Counted from the stretch's first letter, positions 1-6,195 are shown. The stretch: DNA of 6,341 nt from Phycisphaerales bacterium UBA4658 (GCA_002405485.1 DHLW01000170.1:12681-19021), one strand, 5' to 3'. Program-made: numbers and translations. Notes: generated by a model from the letters alone, not told the origin.

Positions 1-214
1 CCGCATCCCGCCCGCCCTCAACCCCCGCACGCACAAACGCCACCCGCGCTTCCAGCGTCGTGCCCGGAAAGTTGCTGGTCTTGTGACGCAACCCGCTGAT
101 CCGGTTGAACAGCGTCGTCTTCCCCGTGTTCGGATTGCCCAGCAACGCGATCCGCCGAGGCGCAACACCCTCACCGCCATCGGTTCCCCGGACACCGGTC
201 TCTGGCCCGCTCAT
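1..214 (-). CDS. feoB: FeoB ferrous iron transporter, N-terminal GTPase fragment (runs off the left edge)
   Basis: FeoB is the inner-membrane Fe(II) permease with an N-terminal G-protein domain. Only the first 71 codons are present; the gene continues beyond position 1. The visible part holds the Walker A/G1 motif GNPNTGKT (residues 26-33) followed by [18 protein letters not shown], and the switch I/G2 region NFPGTTLE (48-55), the pattern typical of FeoB. A roughly 20-residue polar, Gly-rich leader precedes the G domain. The ATG at 214-212 is chosen because GAGGA (221-225 on the plus strand as TCCTC) lies 6 nt upstream and overlaps the feoA stop codon. The gene starts 9 nt after feoA, so the two are almost certainly cotranscribed and translationally coupled. 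The G3-G5 motifs and the membrane domain lie outside the window and cannot be assessed. Confidence 0.93.
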   Translation of the reverse strand, partial: MSGPETGVRGTDGGEGVAPRRIALLGNPNTGKTTLFNRISGLRHKTSNFPGTTLEARVAFVRAGVEGGRDA

Positions 215-220
215 CGATTG

Positions 221-225
221 TCCTC
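221..225 (-). promoter_or_regulatory. Ribosome binding site of feoB
   Basis: GAGGA on the minus strand, 6 nt before the feoB ATG and overlapping the feoA TGA stop. It fixes the feoB start and indicates coupled translation of feoA and feoB. Confidence 0.7.
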
Positions 226-529
226 ACCCTTGGGCCTGCTCGGCGACCATGATCCGATCCGCAAGCCGGCGGGCCACCCCGATCCGGCACAGACCCCCAC
301 ACTTGCAGTGCGGCGTCACGCCCCCCACCGCCACCACGCACGGCTCCCCCACCCGAAACACCCGCACCCGCGACCCCACTCCGAGCCCCATCGCCCGCAG
401 CAACGCCGCGTCATCGGCGTCCAACCCCTCAGTCCCGCGGATCACGCCCCGCGTGCCCGTGCCCAGCGCGCTCAGCGGCTGGAGAGTCTCCTGCTGCGGA
501 ATCGGCGGGTTTGAGAGGAGCGTCGTCAT
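224..529 (-). CDS. feoA: FeoA family protein with a Cys-rich insertion
   Basis: FeoA is a small cytosolic SH3-like protein that supports FeoB-dependent Fe(II) uptake. From the ATG at 529-527 the product has 101 residues, near the usual 75-100. The FeoA pattern begins near residue 15: TLQPLSALGTGTRGVIRG, then LLRAMGLGVGSRVRVFRVG (residues 43-61), then the second half of the barrel RIGVARRLADRIMV (82-95). Between the last two strands, where family members usually have a short turn, sits VTPHCKCGGLC (71-81), giving Cys75, Cys77 and Cys81 with His74; Cys64 lies just before. These could bind metal, which is inference. The reading frame stays open upstream to 670, but the extra 47 residues do not resemble FeoA, and codons are strongly G/C-ending only from about the chosen start. 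No good Shine-Dalgarno precedes this ATG, so the exact start is uncertain. feoB follows after 9 nt. Confidence 0.88.
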   Translation of the reverse strand: MTTLLSNPPIPQQETLQPLSALGTGTRGVIRGTEGLDADDAALLRAMGLGVGSRVRVFRVGEPCVVAVGGVTPHCKCGGLCRIGVARRLADRIMVAEQAQG

Positions 530-680
530 GGTCGCACTCGCAGTGTTCGCACTTTCCACAGCCCCTTGTGGGCTTCCGGGCCAGCGGGAGAATGGGCAAG
601 CTCGGCAGCCGGACGGGGGTGGCAGAGTTCGAGCTTGCCAACATGCCCTGACCCAGAACCGTAGCGTCATTGAGACTCAT
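429..680 (-). CDS. Possible small Cys/His-rich protein overlapping the start of feoA (doubtful)
   Basis: An 83-codon reading frame begins at ATG 680-678, in a different frame from feoA, and overlaps the first 100 or so bases of feoA. It reads MSLNDATVLGQG and continues to a Cys-x2-Cys-x2-Cys-x-Cys cluster with interspersed His/Asp, GCGKCEHCECDHDD (Cys41, 44, 47, 49), encoded at about 521-563. That cluster ends immediately before the feoA ATG. After it the reading frame is a low-information shadow of feoA. Possibilities are a real small metal-binding peptide in the feo operon, an N-terminal extension of FeoA if a frameshift exists in the sequence or in nature, or a chance open frame in G+C-rich DNA. 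No Shine-Dalgarno is seen before this ATG. The frame stays open upstream to 914 with no recognisable content. Confidence 0.25.
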   Translation of the reverse strand: MSLNDATVLGQGMLASSNSATPVRLPSLPILPLARKPTRGCGKCEHCECDHDDAPLKPADSAAGDSPAAERAGHGHAGRDPRD

Positions 681-944
681 TCGCAAGACCGCACCGAAGA
701 ACTTTCCCTCAGCACAATCACGACAGGACCAGCTGCTCCGGCATTTGCTGCCCGTCCGGGTTCGGTGGGATCCCCGGAACGAGTAGATGCCGGGCCCACG
801 CTCCTCGCACACCAAGCGAACTAATCCCGGGCCTCTCAGAACGGTCCGAGCATGCGTCGTTCTTCTTTCTTCAGAACAAAAACACGCATCGAAGTCTGCG
901 TTGAGTCGGTACACTCCAGAGACGAACCCTACGGAGGCTGCGGT
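530..944. other. Divergent intergenic region between feoAB and the plus-strand cassette
   Basis: About 415 bases separate feoA (leftward) from the gene at 945 (rightward), so promoters for both operons should lie here. Apart from the doubtful Cys-rich frame in its left part, no convincing gene is seen; long open frames on both strands are low in information. There is an A+T-richer stretch at about 859-885 (TTCTTCTTTCTTCAGAACAA) and an imperfect palindrome TGAGACTCA at 671-679. Neither matches a Fur box or a standard -35/-10 pair well enough to call. On the minus strand a short motif GGCCCGG(G/C)AT occurs twice, about 45 bp apart. Confidence 0.6.
933..937 (+). promoter_or_regulatory. Ribosome binding site of the first cassette gene
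   Basis: GGAGG lies 7 nt before the ATG at 945. It decides this start over the in-frame ATG at 852, which would put 31 arginine-rich, non-signal-like residues before a good signal peptide. Confidence 0.75.
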
Positions 945-2084
945 ATGTCGTACCCAAGGCCGTTCGGAGTAGCGCTCGCGTTTGGTATCGGCATCGCGTG
1001 CACCCTGAGTTGCGCCAACGGCGGTGAGCCGATCACGAGTGCCGAAGTCCAGCGTTGGCTGGAATCAGAAATCAGCATCTCAGCGTCGGCCACGATCGAC
1101 CCGATCCTCGTGAGCTACAAGCTACGCTCACAGTTTAGTGTCACCAAAGATATGCGTGCGCGGGAAAAGGTGCTCCGGCAGGAAGTTGGCTCGGCGAAGG
1201 ATCACCCCAACGCAGTGGAACTGATAATGCTCTCGAATCGCATCGAGAGCCCCTTGCTCATCAGCAAGCATCAGTTTTGGCTCGGAGCCATTGATGGGAA
1301 ACTCCTCTGGCGGTTGAACGACGACAAACAAGAAGGCCCTAGATACCAGTTGGCGTATGCCGACGTGGCAAGTGGACTTGATTCCTGGTGGACGAACGGA
1401 GCGGGAAACACCGCGGTGTTCGCCCTAAGCGACAAAGACACCCTGCAACAACGCGAAGGCGTAATGACTGGCGCATTGAGTTCATTGCGACTCGTGCTGT
1501 TTGGATGGCCTCTTTCCTTCTCTGAAGTGACAAACGCGCAGATCGGCAACGTGATTGTGGACGATTCGTCTGATTGGAAAGCAGTCCTTCGGTTCCGGGA
1601 TCTGCGTGGCGAAGATAAATCTGTCGCCCTCTCCGGACATTGGATGACTGAGCACAGCGTCGGGTTTATCGCGGCATGGGGAGATCCAATTCGCATTAGG
1701 CGAACCCCGGGTACGTTTCTGCCGAAGCTGCGACGCGTTATTCCAGCATCCATCACGCATACGGCCTCAAATGAACTGACGAATGAGTACTCAGGCATCT
1801 CCGTCGAAGCCATTGCGGACTCAGTCCTACGTGAGGTCACTCGTCCCCCGACAGTTGACGGTAAAGATGCCGTGAGAGGTGCGTTGCGCGTCGAGACCCA
1901 TGCCGATCGGAGTACGACGAAGGGCAAGTCGTATCTGCGAGGGCCTCACGACGAGTTGCTGTCGATCGAGACGAAGCGAAGGGGTATTGATAGACGAGAG
2001 CAGATCAGCATCTGGGGATGGCTCTTAATTCCCACTATGGTCGTGTTGGCTGTTGCAGTTAGGCGGTTCACAATTCGCAAGTAA
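945..2084 (+). CDS. Exported, C-terminally membrane-anchored protein of unknown function
   Basis: The 379-residue product is not recognised. It starts with a plausible signal peptide: a short basic start (MSYPRP), a hydrophobic core at about residues 7-22 and a small-residue region SCANGG at 22-27. The Cys at 23 follows Thr-Leu-Ser, a poor lipobox, so signal peptidase I processing is more likely than lipidation. The exported part, about 28-353, is mixed alpha/beta-like, rich in charged residues and contains no cysteine. A hydrophobic segment at about 354-372 (ISIWGWLLIPTMVVLAVAV) is followed by a basic tail RRFTIRK, giving a type I single-pass topology with the large domain outside the cytoplasm. 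A Shine-Dalgarno 7 nt upstream fixes the start. The next gene begins 13 nt after the stop, so this is probably the first gene of a three-gene operon. G+C is visibly lower than in the flanking feo and aspartate-pathway genes. A LolA-like or substrate-holding role is conceivable but unsupported. Confidence 0.85.
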   Translation: MSYPRPFGVALAFGIGIACTLSCANGGEPITSAEVQRWLESEISISASATIDPILVSYKLRSQFSVTKDMRAREKVLRQEVGSAKDHPNAVELIMLSNRIESPLLISKHQFWLGAIDGKLLWRLNDDKQEGPRYQLAYADVASGLDSWWTNGAGNTAVFALSDKDTLQQREGVMTGALSSLRLVLFGWPLSFSEVTNAQIGNVIVDDSSDWKAVLRFRDLRGEDKSVALSGHWMTEHSVGFIAAWGDPIRIRRTPGTFLPKLRRVIPASITHTASNELTNEYSGISVEAIADSVLREVTRPPTVDGKDAVRGALRVETHADRSTTKGKSYLRGPHDELLSIETKRRGIDRREQISIWGWLLIPTMVVLAVAVRRFTIRK

Positions 2085-2091
2085 AAAGGAG
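2085..2091 (+). promoter_or_regulatory. Ribosome binding site of the secreted Cys-rich gene
   Basis: AAAGGAG lies 6 nt before the ATG at 2098 and directly follows the upstream stop codon. It selects this ATG over an in-frame ATG at 2053 lying inside the previous gene. Confidence 0.75.
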
Positions 2092-2097
2092 CATGCG

Positions 2098-2517
2098 ATG
2101 AACAAGTCTGAGCACTCATGGAACAGATTGCATCTTGGCACCACGATGTTCACAGCTGCCTGCGTCCTGACGTTGTCGGCTACGACGTGGGGCGTACTCA
2201 ATGGCTGCTTCGACATCAGCGGCCCGGTACCGCAGGCCTGCGTCTTCGCCCCGCCACCAACAACGCTATGCCCGTACTGGCCGATCATAAACCAAGACGC
2301 GCCAACAGTGGCCTCCACATCCTCTGGTCTCGACAATTTCGCAAACATTCAACGCCAATGCGTGTACAGAAGCTGGTCATTCTGGCACTACACTGAAAGT
2401 GGTGCCATCGTTTGTGGCGCACCATTCATCGACTATCCCGGCTTTTTTCAACCATCCAGCATCCCGGTCGGATCAACGTGCCCGGCAGGACCCAATCCCC
2501 CGGGTGGTCAGAACTGA
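2098..2517 (+). CDS. Small secreted protein with six cysteines, unknown function
   Basis: The 139-residue product is not recognised. A signal peptide is evident: a polar/basic N-region (MNKSEHSWNRLH), a hydrophobic stretch at about residues 14-28 and small residues SATT at 27-30 as a likely cleavage area. The mature part has six cysteines (37, 48, 58, 88, 106, 128), an even number fitting three disulfides, and is rich in Pro, Gly and aromatic residues, ending in a flexible TCPAGPNPPGGQN tail. There is no membrane anchor after the signal peptide. It sits 13 nt after the anchored exported protein and 39 nt before a MauE-prepilin fusion. Because MauE-type proteins are linked to periplasmic disulfide chemistry, it may be a client whose disulfides that partner makes or isomerises; this is inference from adjacency and Cys content. 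Pairing of this kind of small exported protein with a MauE-prepilin gene would be a useful marker for finding homologous loci. Confidence 0.83.
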   Translation: MNKSEHSWNRLHLGTTMFTAACVLTLSATTWGVLNGCFDISGPVPQACVFAPPPTTLCPYWPIINQDAPTVASTSSGLDNFANIQRQCVYRSWSFWHYTESGAIVCGAPFIDYPGFFQPSSIPVGSTCPAGPNPPGGQN

Positions 2518-2556
2518 TCTTGGGTTGGCACACGAACGTTACAGAAAAATGGACTT

Positions 2557-3771
2557 ATGTTACTTCGCCAGAGGCTCTTGAGGTCGTTCGCGTCGCTCGC
2601 AGTGCTCGGCTTGGGCCTTGCAGGAGTATTCAAGCTCCTCGATCTCAACGCATTTCGAGACTCGCTCGACACCTGGACCACAATGCCCCGGGAACTAAGG
2701 GGCATTGTGGCCTGGGTTGTGCCAGCTGTTGAGGTCTTCGCGGCAGTGTTTTGGTTTGGCGGACGCCCCACACGCTTTGCAAAGCACTTTGTATTGTTGA
2801 TACTCAGCGTCATTTTGATTGCATATGTGATACAGGTTGTATTTGGCAGCCCACCTCAATGCAACTGCTTCGGGATTTTGTCTCGATATGTCCTCTTCCG
2901 TGACGAGGCGATATGGCATCTCGGAACCGTTGCGACAATGGCTCTATCAGTCGCAATGTGCCCGCTCGAGGTGGCAGATCGGAGTGTGCGCACACATTCT
3001 AGAGATCGCCAACTGCACTCAGAACCTGCTACGCGAGGATTCTCACTTGTTGAGATGATCGTCGTGATCACTGTACTCGCGGTTCTTGTCTCACTTGCAG
3101 TGCCACTGCTTCGATCGTCCAAAGGTGCGGCTGAACGCACAATCAACCTTGAACACCTTCGCAACCACGCCCTGATCTTTTCGCAGTATACCTGTGACTA
3201 TCGAGACGCGTTTCCGACGCCATCTGAGGCCTCACCACCACCACCCTACCGTTGGACATTGACAATCGGAGACTTAGGATCCATTGAGCAACCCTATTTT
3301 GTCATACGTGGTCTATGGCCCGCCCTGATGGCGGAGTTGTACTATGATTCCGTTTACACGCACCCGTCTTTCAGCCCTCCTAGGTTCGGTCGGGGTCTGG
3401 CGACTCCGTACGAGTATTCCAGTGTATTTCTGACCGATCCGGCGTTCTGGCGATACGAAACGCGAATCGGACCAACGCAGTGGCGAGCGACTAGGGCGTA
3501 CGAGGTGCTCTTTCCATCTGCAAAAGTCCTGCTAGAAAACAGATGGTTTGCTACCATCGACGAGAGTTCAATGAGTGCCGCTCGAGCTCCGGGTTGCACA
3601 GTTATGATTCACTACGTAACTAGTGATGGTGCCGCATCATCATTGCGATCAACCCTTTTTTTACCACCATATCGCACCGGTGAAGGGGACTCCGACGGAG
3701 CCATGGCTGGCTTCGGCATACCTGGACTGCACACGATGGAGGGCGTGCATGGGCGAGATATCACTCGATAA
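2557..3771 (+). CDS. Fusion of a MauE/DoxX-like redox membrane domain to a type IV prepilin-like protein
   Basis: The product has 404 residues and two parts. Residues 1-135 look like a MauE/DoxX-family four-helix membrane domain: helices near 10-27, 49-69, 74-97 and 118-135, the MauE-like stretch FKLLDLNAFRDSLDTW (25-40) with MP at 43-44, and a CNCFG motif (102-106) in the loop between helices 3 and 4. MauE is needed for methylamine dehydrogenase maturation and is tied to disulfide formation. A basic linker (136-160) leads to a type III signal: RG at 160-161, then FSLVEMIVVITVLAVLVSLA with Glu at +5, a prepilin peptidase site followed by a pilin helix (162-183). The pilin body (184-404) has two cysteines (213, 347) and ends GVHGRDITR, resembling planctomycete prepilin-like proteins. 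Topology places the linker in the cytoplasm, where prepilin peptidase cuts. The start lacks a strong Shine-Dalgarno. The 3' end overlaps the convergent aspartate kinase gene by 11 bp. G+C is low, falling below 50% in parts. Confidence 0.88.
   Translation: MLLRQRLLRSFASLAVLGLGLAGVFKLLDLNAFRDSLDTWTTMPRELRGIVAWVVPAVEVFAAVFWFGGRPTRFAKHFVLLILSVILIAYVIQVVFGSPPQCNCFGILSRYVLFRDEAIWHLGTVATMALSVAMCPLEVADRSVRTHSRDRQLHSEPATRGFSLVEMIVVITVLAVLVSLAVPLLRSSKGAAERTINLEHLRNHALIFSQYTCDYRDAFPTPSEASPPPPYRWTLTIGDLGSIEQPYFVIRGLWPALMAELYYDSVYTHPSFSPPRFGRGLATPYEYSSVFLTDPAFWRYETRIGPTQWRATRAYEVLFPSAKVLLENRWFATIDESSMSAARAPGCTVMIHYVTSDGAASSLRSTLFLPPYRTGEGDSDGAMAGFGIPGLHTMEGVHGRDITR
3037..3105 (+). other. Internal prepilin peptidase cleavage site and pilin N-terminal helix
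   Basis: Encodes Gly161 then FSLVEMIVVI and the rest of the hydrophobic helix. Cleavage by a PilD/GspO-type peptidase is expected between Gly161 and Phe162, with Glu166 at position +5. The site is unusual because a 160-residue four-helix membrane domain precedes it instead of a leader of a few residues. Confidence 0.85.
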
Positions 3772-5137
3772 ACGCCGCGTGCAGCGCCTTCACCGCTTCC
3801 GGGCCGTCGGTGGATGACGTCACGAAGCTGATCGACAGCTCGCTGGACCCCTGGGCGATGGCGATGACGTTGACGCCCCTGCTCGCGATCGCCGAGAACA
3901 CCTTCGCGGCGATCCCTGGCGTCCCGTGCATGCCGCTCCCCACCGCCGCCACCACCGCCACAGAATCGATGAGCGACACACCCCGGGCAACCCCCGCCCG
4001 CATGAGCGTCCGCTCCAGCACCGCCTTGGCCCGTTCGGCGTGATCCTTCGCGATCACCAGCGAGATCCCCGCCTCGCTCACGCTCTGGCTGATCATCATG
4101 ATGTTCACGTTCGCGTCCGCCAGCGCCCGGAACACCTGCGCCGCCGTCCCGGGCCGACCGATCATCGCCGCCCCGCTCACCGTCAGAAGCGCCGCGTTCT
4201 TGTGCAGCAGCACGCACTTCACCGGCGCGCCACCCTCCGACGTCGGCGGCTCGGGAACGATCCGCGTCCCCGGCGACTGCGGATTGAACGTGTTCCGGAA
4301 TCGCACCGGAATCCCATGCTCCGCCGCCGGCTCAAGCGCCAGCGGATGCATGCTCTTGGCCCCGAACTGCCCCATCTCGATCGCCTCGGCAAACGTCACG
4401 CTCGTCAGCAGCTTGGCCTGCGGCACGATCCGCGGATCGGTCGTCATCAGCCCGTCCACGTCCGACCACACCCACACCTCCTCGGCCCCAAGCGCCGCCC
4501 CGAGGATGCACGCCGTGTAGTCGCTCCCACCTCGCCCAAGCGTCGTCGTCACCCCGTGCTGCGTCGCCGCGATGACCCCGCTCACCACCACAGCGCCACC
4601 CTTCTCCACCGCCGGCAGCAGGTTCGCCTTGAGCTGGAACAGGCTCAGATCCATCAGCGGCTCGGCCTTGCCGAAGTGGTCGTTGGTCACGATCCCCGCT
4701 TCCTGCCCCGTGAACCCGCGCACCCCCATCGCCCCCGCCATCAGGATCGTCGACAGCTTCTCGCCAAAGGCCACCACCCCGTCCTTGCTCCGCGGCGTCA
4801 GCTCGCCCACCGCGTTGATCCCGTCCACAAGGTGCTCAAGCTTGTCCAGCGCGGTCTTGATCTGATCGATCGCCGAGCCCCCGATGCCCTTGGCCGCCTG
4901 CTCGTGCTTGGCCCGCACCTGCGCCAGCAGCGCGTACGCCGCCGCACGGTTGTCGCTCGCCGCCGCCTCGCCCAGTTCCAGCAGCAGCTCCGTCACCTGG
5001 TCCATCGCGCTCACCACGCACACCACGCCCTTGCCGGGCGCGCTCGTCGTGGCGATCTGCGCCGAACGCTTGATGGTCTCGGCATCCTTCATCGAGGTGC
5101 CGCCGAACTTCATGACGATGACTGGTGTGGAGGACAT
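3761..5137 (-). CDS. lysC: Aspartate kinase (aspartokinase), monofunctional, with two ACT domains
   Basis: This cytosolic enzyme phosphorylates L-aspartate with ATP, the first step toward lysine, threonine, methionine and diaminopimelate. The product has 458 residues. The kinase domain spans about 1-300: KFGGTS (10-15) for phosphate/nucleotide contact, FGEKLST (124-130), GRGGSDYTA (201-209), WSDVDGLMTTDPRIV (224-238) and GAKSMHPLALEPA (259-271). Two tandem ACT domains follow, about 315-385 and 393-455, with MISQSVSEAGISLVI and AIAQGSSELSISFV as effector-type strands, so allosteric feedback by threonine and/or lysine is expected; which one cannot be told from the sequence. The gene starts 15 nt after homoserine dehydrogenase and is cotranscribed. 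An alternative start at Met9 (5113) is possible but would remove residues leading into the first beta strand. The symbol is generic: the protein resembles the kinase half of ThrA-type enzymes as much as classical LysC. Confidence 0.95.
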   Translation of the reverse strand: MSSTPVIVMKFGGTSMKDAETIKRSAQIATTSAPGKGVVCVVSAMDQVTELLLELGEAAASDNRAAAYALLAQVRAKHEQAAKGIGGSAIDQIKTALDKLEHLVDGINAVGELTPRSKDGVVAFGEKLSTILMAGAMGVRGFTGQEAGIVTNDHFGKAEPLMDLSLFQLKANLLPAVEKGGAVVVSGVIAATQHGVTTTLGRGGSDYTACILGAALGAEEVWVWSDVDGLMTTDPRIVPQAKLLTSVTFAEAIEMGQFGAKSMHPLALEPAAEHGIPVRFRNTFNPQSPGTRIVPEPPTSEGGAPVKCVLLHKNAALLTVSGAAMIGRPGTAAQVFRALADANVNIMMISQSVSEAGISLVIAKDHAERAKAVLERTLMRAGVARGVSLIDSVAVVAAVGSGMHGTPGIAAKVFSAIASRGVNVIAIAQGSSELSISFVTSSTDGPEAVKALHAAFIE

Positions 5138-5152
5138 GGATGGTGCTTCGCC

Positions 5153-6181
5153 TTACACGTGTGCGCCCGACGCGTGCCAGATATCCGTCAGATCACGAAG
5201 GATCGCCGTCGCCGTCTCCGGCCCGCCCGCGCCCCGCCCAACCAGCGTCACCGGTCCGGCGTTCTCAAGCTCGAACTGCACCGCGTTGAGCGCGGCGGGC
5301 ACGTCCATCGGCCCATGCCGGTCCACACGCTGAGGCGACACGCTCAGCGTCCGAGACTCCGCGTCGATCTCCCCGATGAGCTTGATCGCGCTCCCCGCCG
5401 CCTTCGCCGATTCGATCACACCCGCCTCGATGTTCCGGATCCCCGCGATCCGCACGTCCTTCACCGTCGCGTTCAGACGCAGCGCCGCGTTGGCGATGAT
5501 CACCACCTTCGTCGCCGTGTCGACACCGTCCACGTCCGTGCTCGGATCCGTCTCCGCGTACCCAAGCCGCGTCGCCTCCGCCAGCGCGCCCGCGTAGCTC
5601 TCCCCCTGCTCCGTCATCCGCCACAGAATGAAGTTCGTCGTCCCGTTCATGATCCCGCGCACCTTCAGGATCCGATCCCCCGCGCTCAGCGTCCGCGCCG
5701 TCGCCAGCACCGGCGTCCCAGCGCCCACCGTCCCCGAATACCGAAGCTGCACCCGGTTGAACCGCGCCAGCTCCACCAGCGCAGGCATCGCCACCGCCAG
5801 CGGAGCCTTGTTCACGCTCACCACGTGCTTGCGGCTCCCCATCGCCGCCTTCAATCGCTCCATCGTCGGCATCGGATTGTTCAGCGTGCTCGGCGTCGAC
5901 TCCACGAACACGTCCGCCGCCGTCTCCCGGATCAGCCGAAGCTCGTCCTCACGCCTCAGCCCATACGTCGGATAGTTCCCAACCGTCCCCGTCCTCGACT
6001 TCACGTCCACCAGCGTCCGCGCGTCCAGCCCGTGCTCGCTCAGCGCGGCCCCTTGCGAGTCCAGCACCCCCACCAGCTTCAGCGACAGCCCGCTCCGACG
6101 GTACAGCTCCTCTCGCCGACGCTCAAGCAGCCCGGCGAGGGCACGACCCACGGAACCAAACCCGGCGAGCAACACCCGCAT
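5153..6181 (-). CDS. hom: Homoserine dehydrogenase, short form without an ACT domain
   Basis: It reduces aspartate semialdehyde to homoserine with NAD(P)H, the branch point to threonine and methionine. The 342-residue product has an N-terminal Rossmann fold with GFGSVG (7-12), then ESTPSTL (94-100) and SVNKAPLA (122-129). The catalytic/dimerisation domain has GIMNGTTNFIL (176-186) and GYAETDPSTDVDGVDTATK (207-225). By alignment with the yeast enzyme, Glu210, Asp216, Asp221 and Lys225 correspond to the substrate-binding and catalytic residues, all present. It ends with the conserved GRGAGGPETATAILRDL (315-331). The C-terminal ACT domain of about 430-residue enzymes is absent, so feedback control probably acts on the adjacent ACT-bearing aspartate kinase. 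The start is the ATG at 6181-6179, directly ahead of the first Rossmann strand, with GGAGA 9 nt upstream. Aspartate kinase follows after 15 nt. Confidence 0.95.
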   Translation of the reverse strand: MRVLLAGFGSVGRALAGLLERRREELYRRSGLSLKLVGVLDSQGAALSEHGLDARTLVDVKSRTGTVGNYPTYGLRREDELRLIRETAADVFVESTPSTLNNPMPTMERLKAAMGSRKHVVSVNKAPLAVAMPALVELARFNRVQLRYSGTVGAGTPVLATARTLSAGDRILKVRGIMNGTTNFILWRMTEQGESYAGALAEATRLGYAETDPSTDVDGVDTATKVVIIANAALRLNATVKDVRIAGIRNIEAGVIESAKAAGSAIKLIGEIDAESRTLSVSPQRVDRHGPMDVPAALNAVQFELENAGPVTLVGRGAGGPETATAILRDLTDIWHASGAHV

Positions 6182-6190
6182 CGATCACCG

Positions 6191-6195
6191 TCTCC
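6191..6195 (-). promoter_or_regulatory. Probable ribosome binding site of hom
   Basis: GGAGA on the minus strand, 9 nt before the hom ATG; slightly long spacing but supports the start. The surrounding 111-bp gap (6182-6292) contains no gene and no clear promoter or riboswitch. Confidence 0.45.

Noticed and set aside
671..679. TGAGACTCA palindrome as a Fur or other metal-regulator operator for feoAB
   Set aside because: Only 4+4 bases pair around a central base and the flanks do not fit the Fur 7-1-7 pattern or a DtxR/IdeR site; too weak to call.
105..824. Long plus-strand open frame (239 codons) opposite feoA and the intergenic region
   Set aside because: It is antisense to well-supported feoA/feoB, rich in Pro/Arg/Thr/Ser as expected of a shadow frame in G+C-rich DNA, and has no recognisable domain.
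910..915. TACACT as a -10 promoter element for the cassette (a similar TACACT occurs on the minus strand before hom)
   Set aside because: No matching -35 element lies 16-18 bp upstream in either place; a lone hexamer is expected by chance.
852..944. Upstream extension of the first cassette gene to the ATG at 852
   Set aside because: The ATG at 945 has GGAGG at ideal spacing and immediately begins a signal peptide; the extra 31 residues would bury it.
3612..4217. Gly/Arg-rich minus-strand open frame overlapping the aspartate kinase gene
   Set aside because: Low-complexity translation typical of the wrong frame of a G+C-rich gene; the kinase frame is unambiguous.
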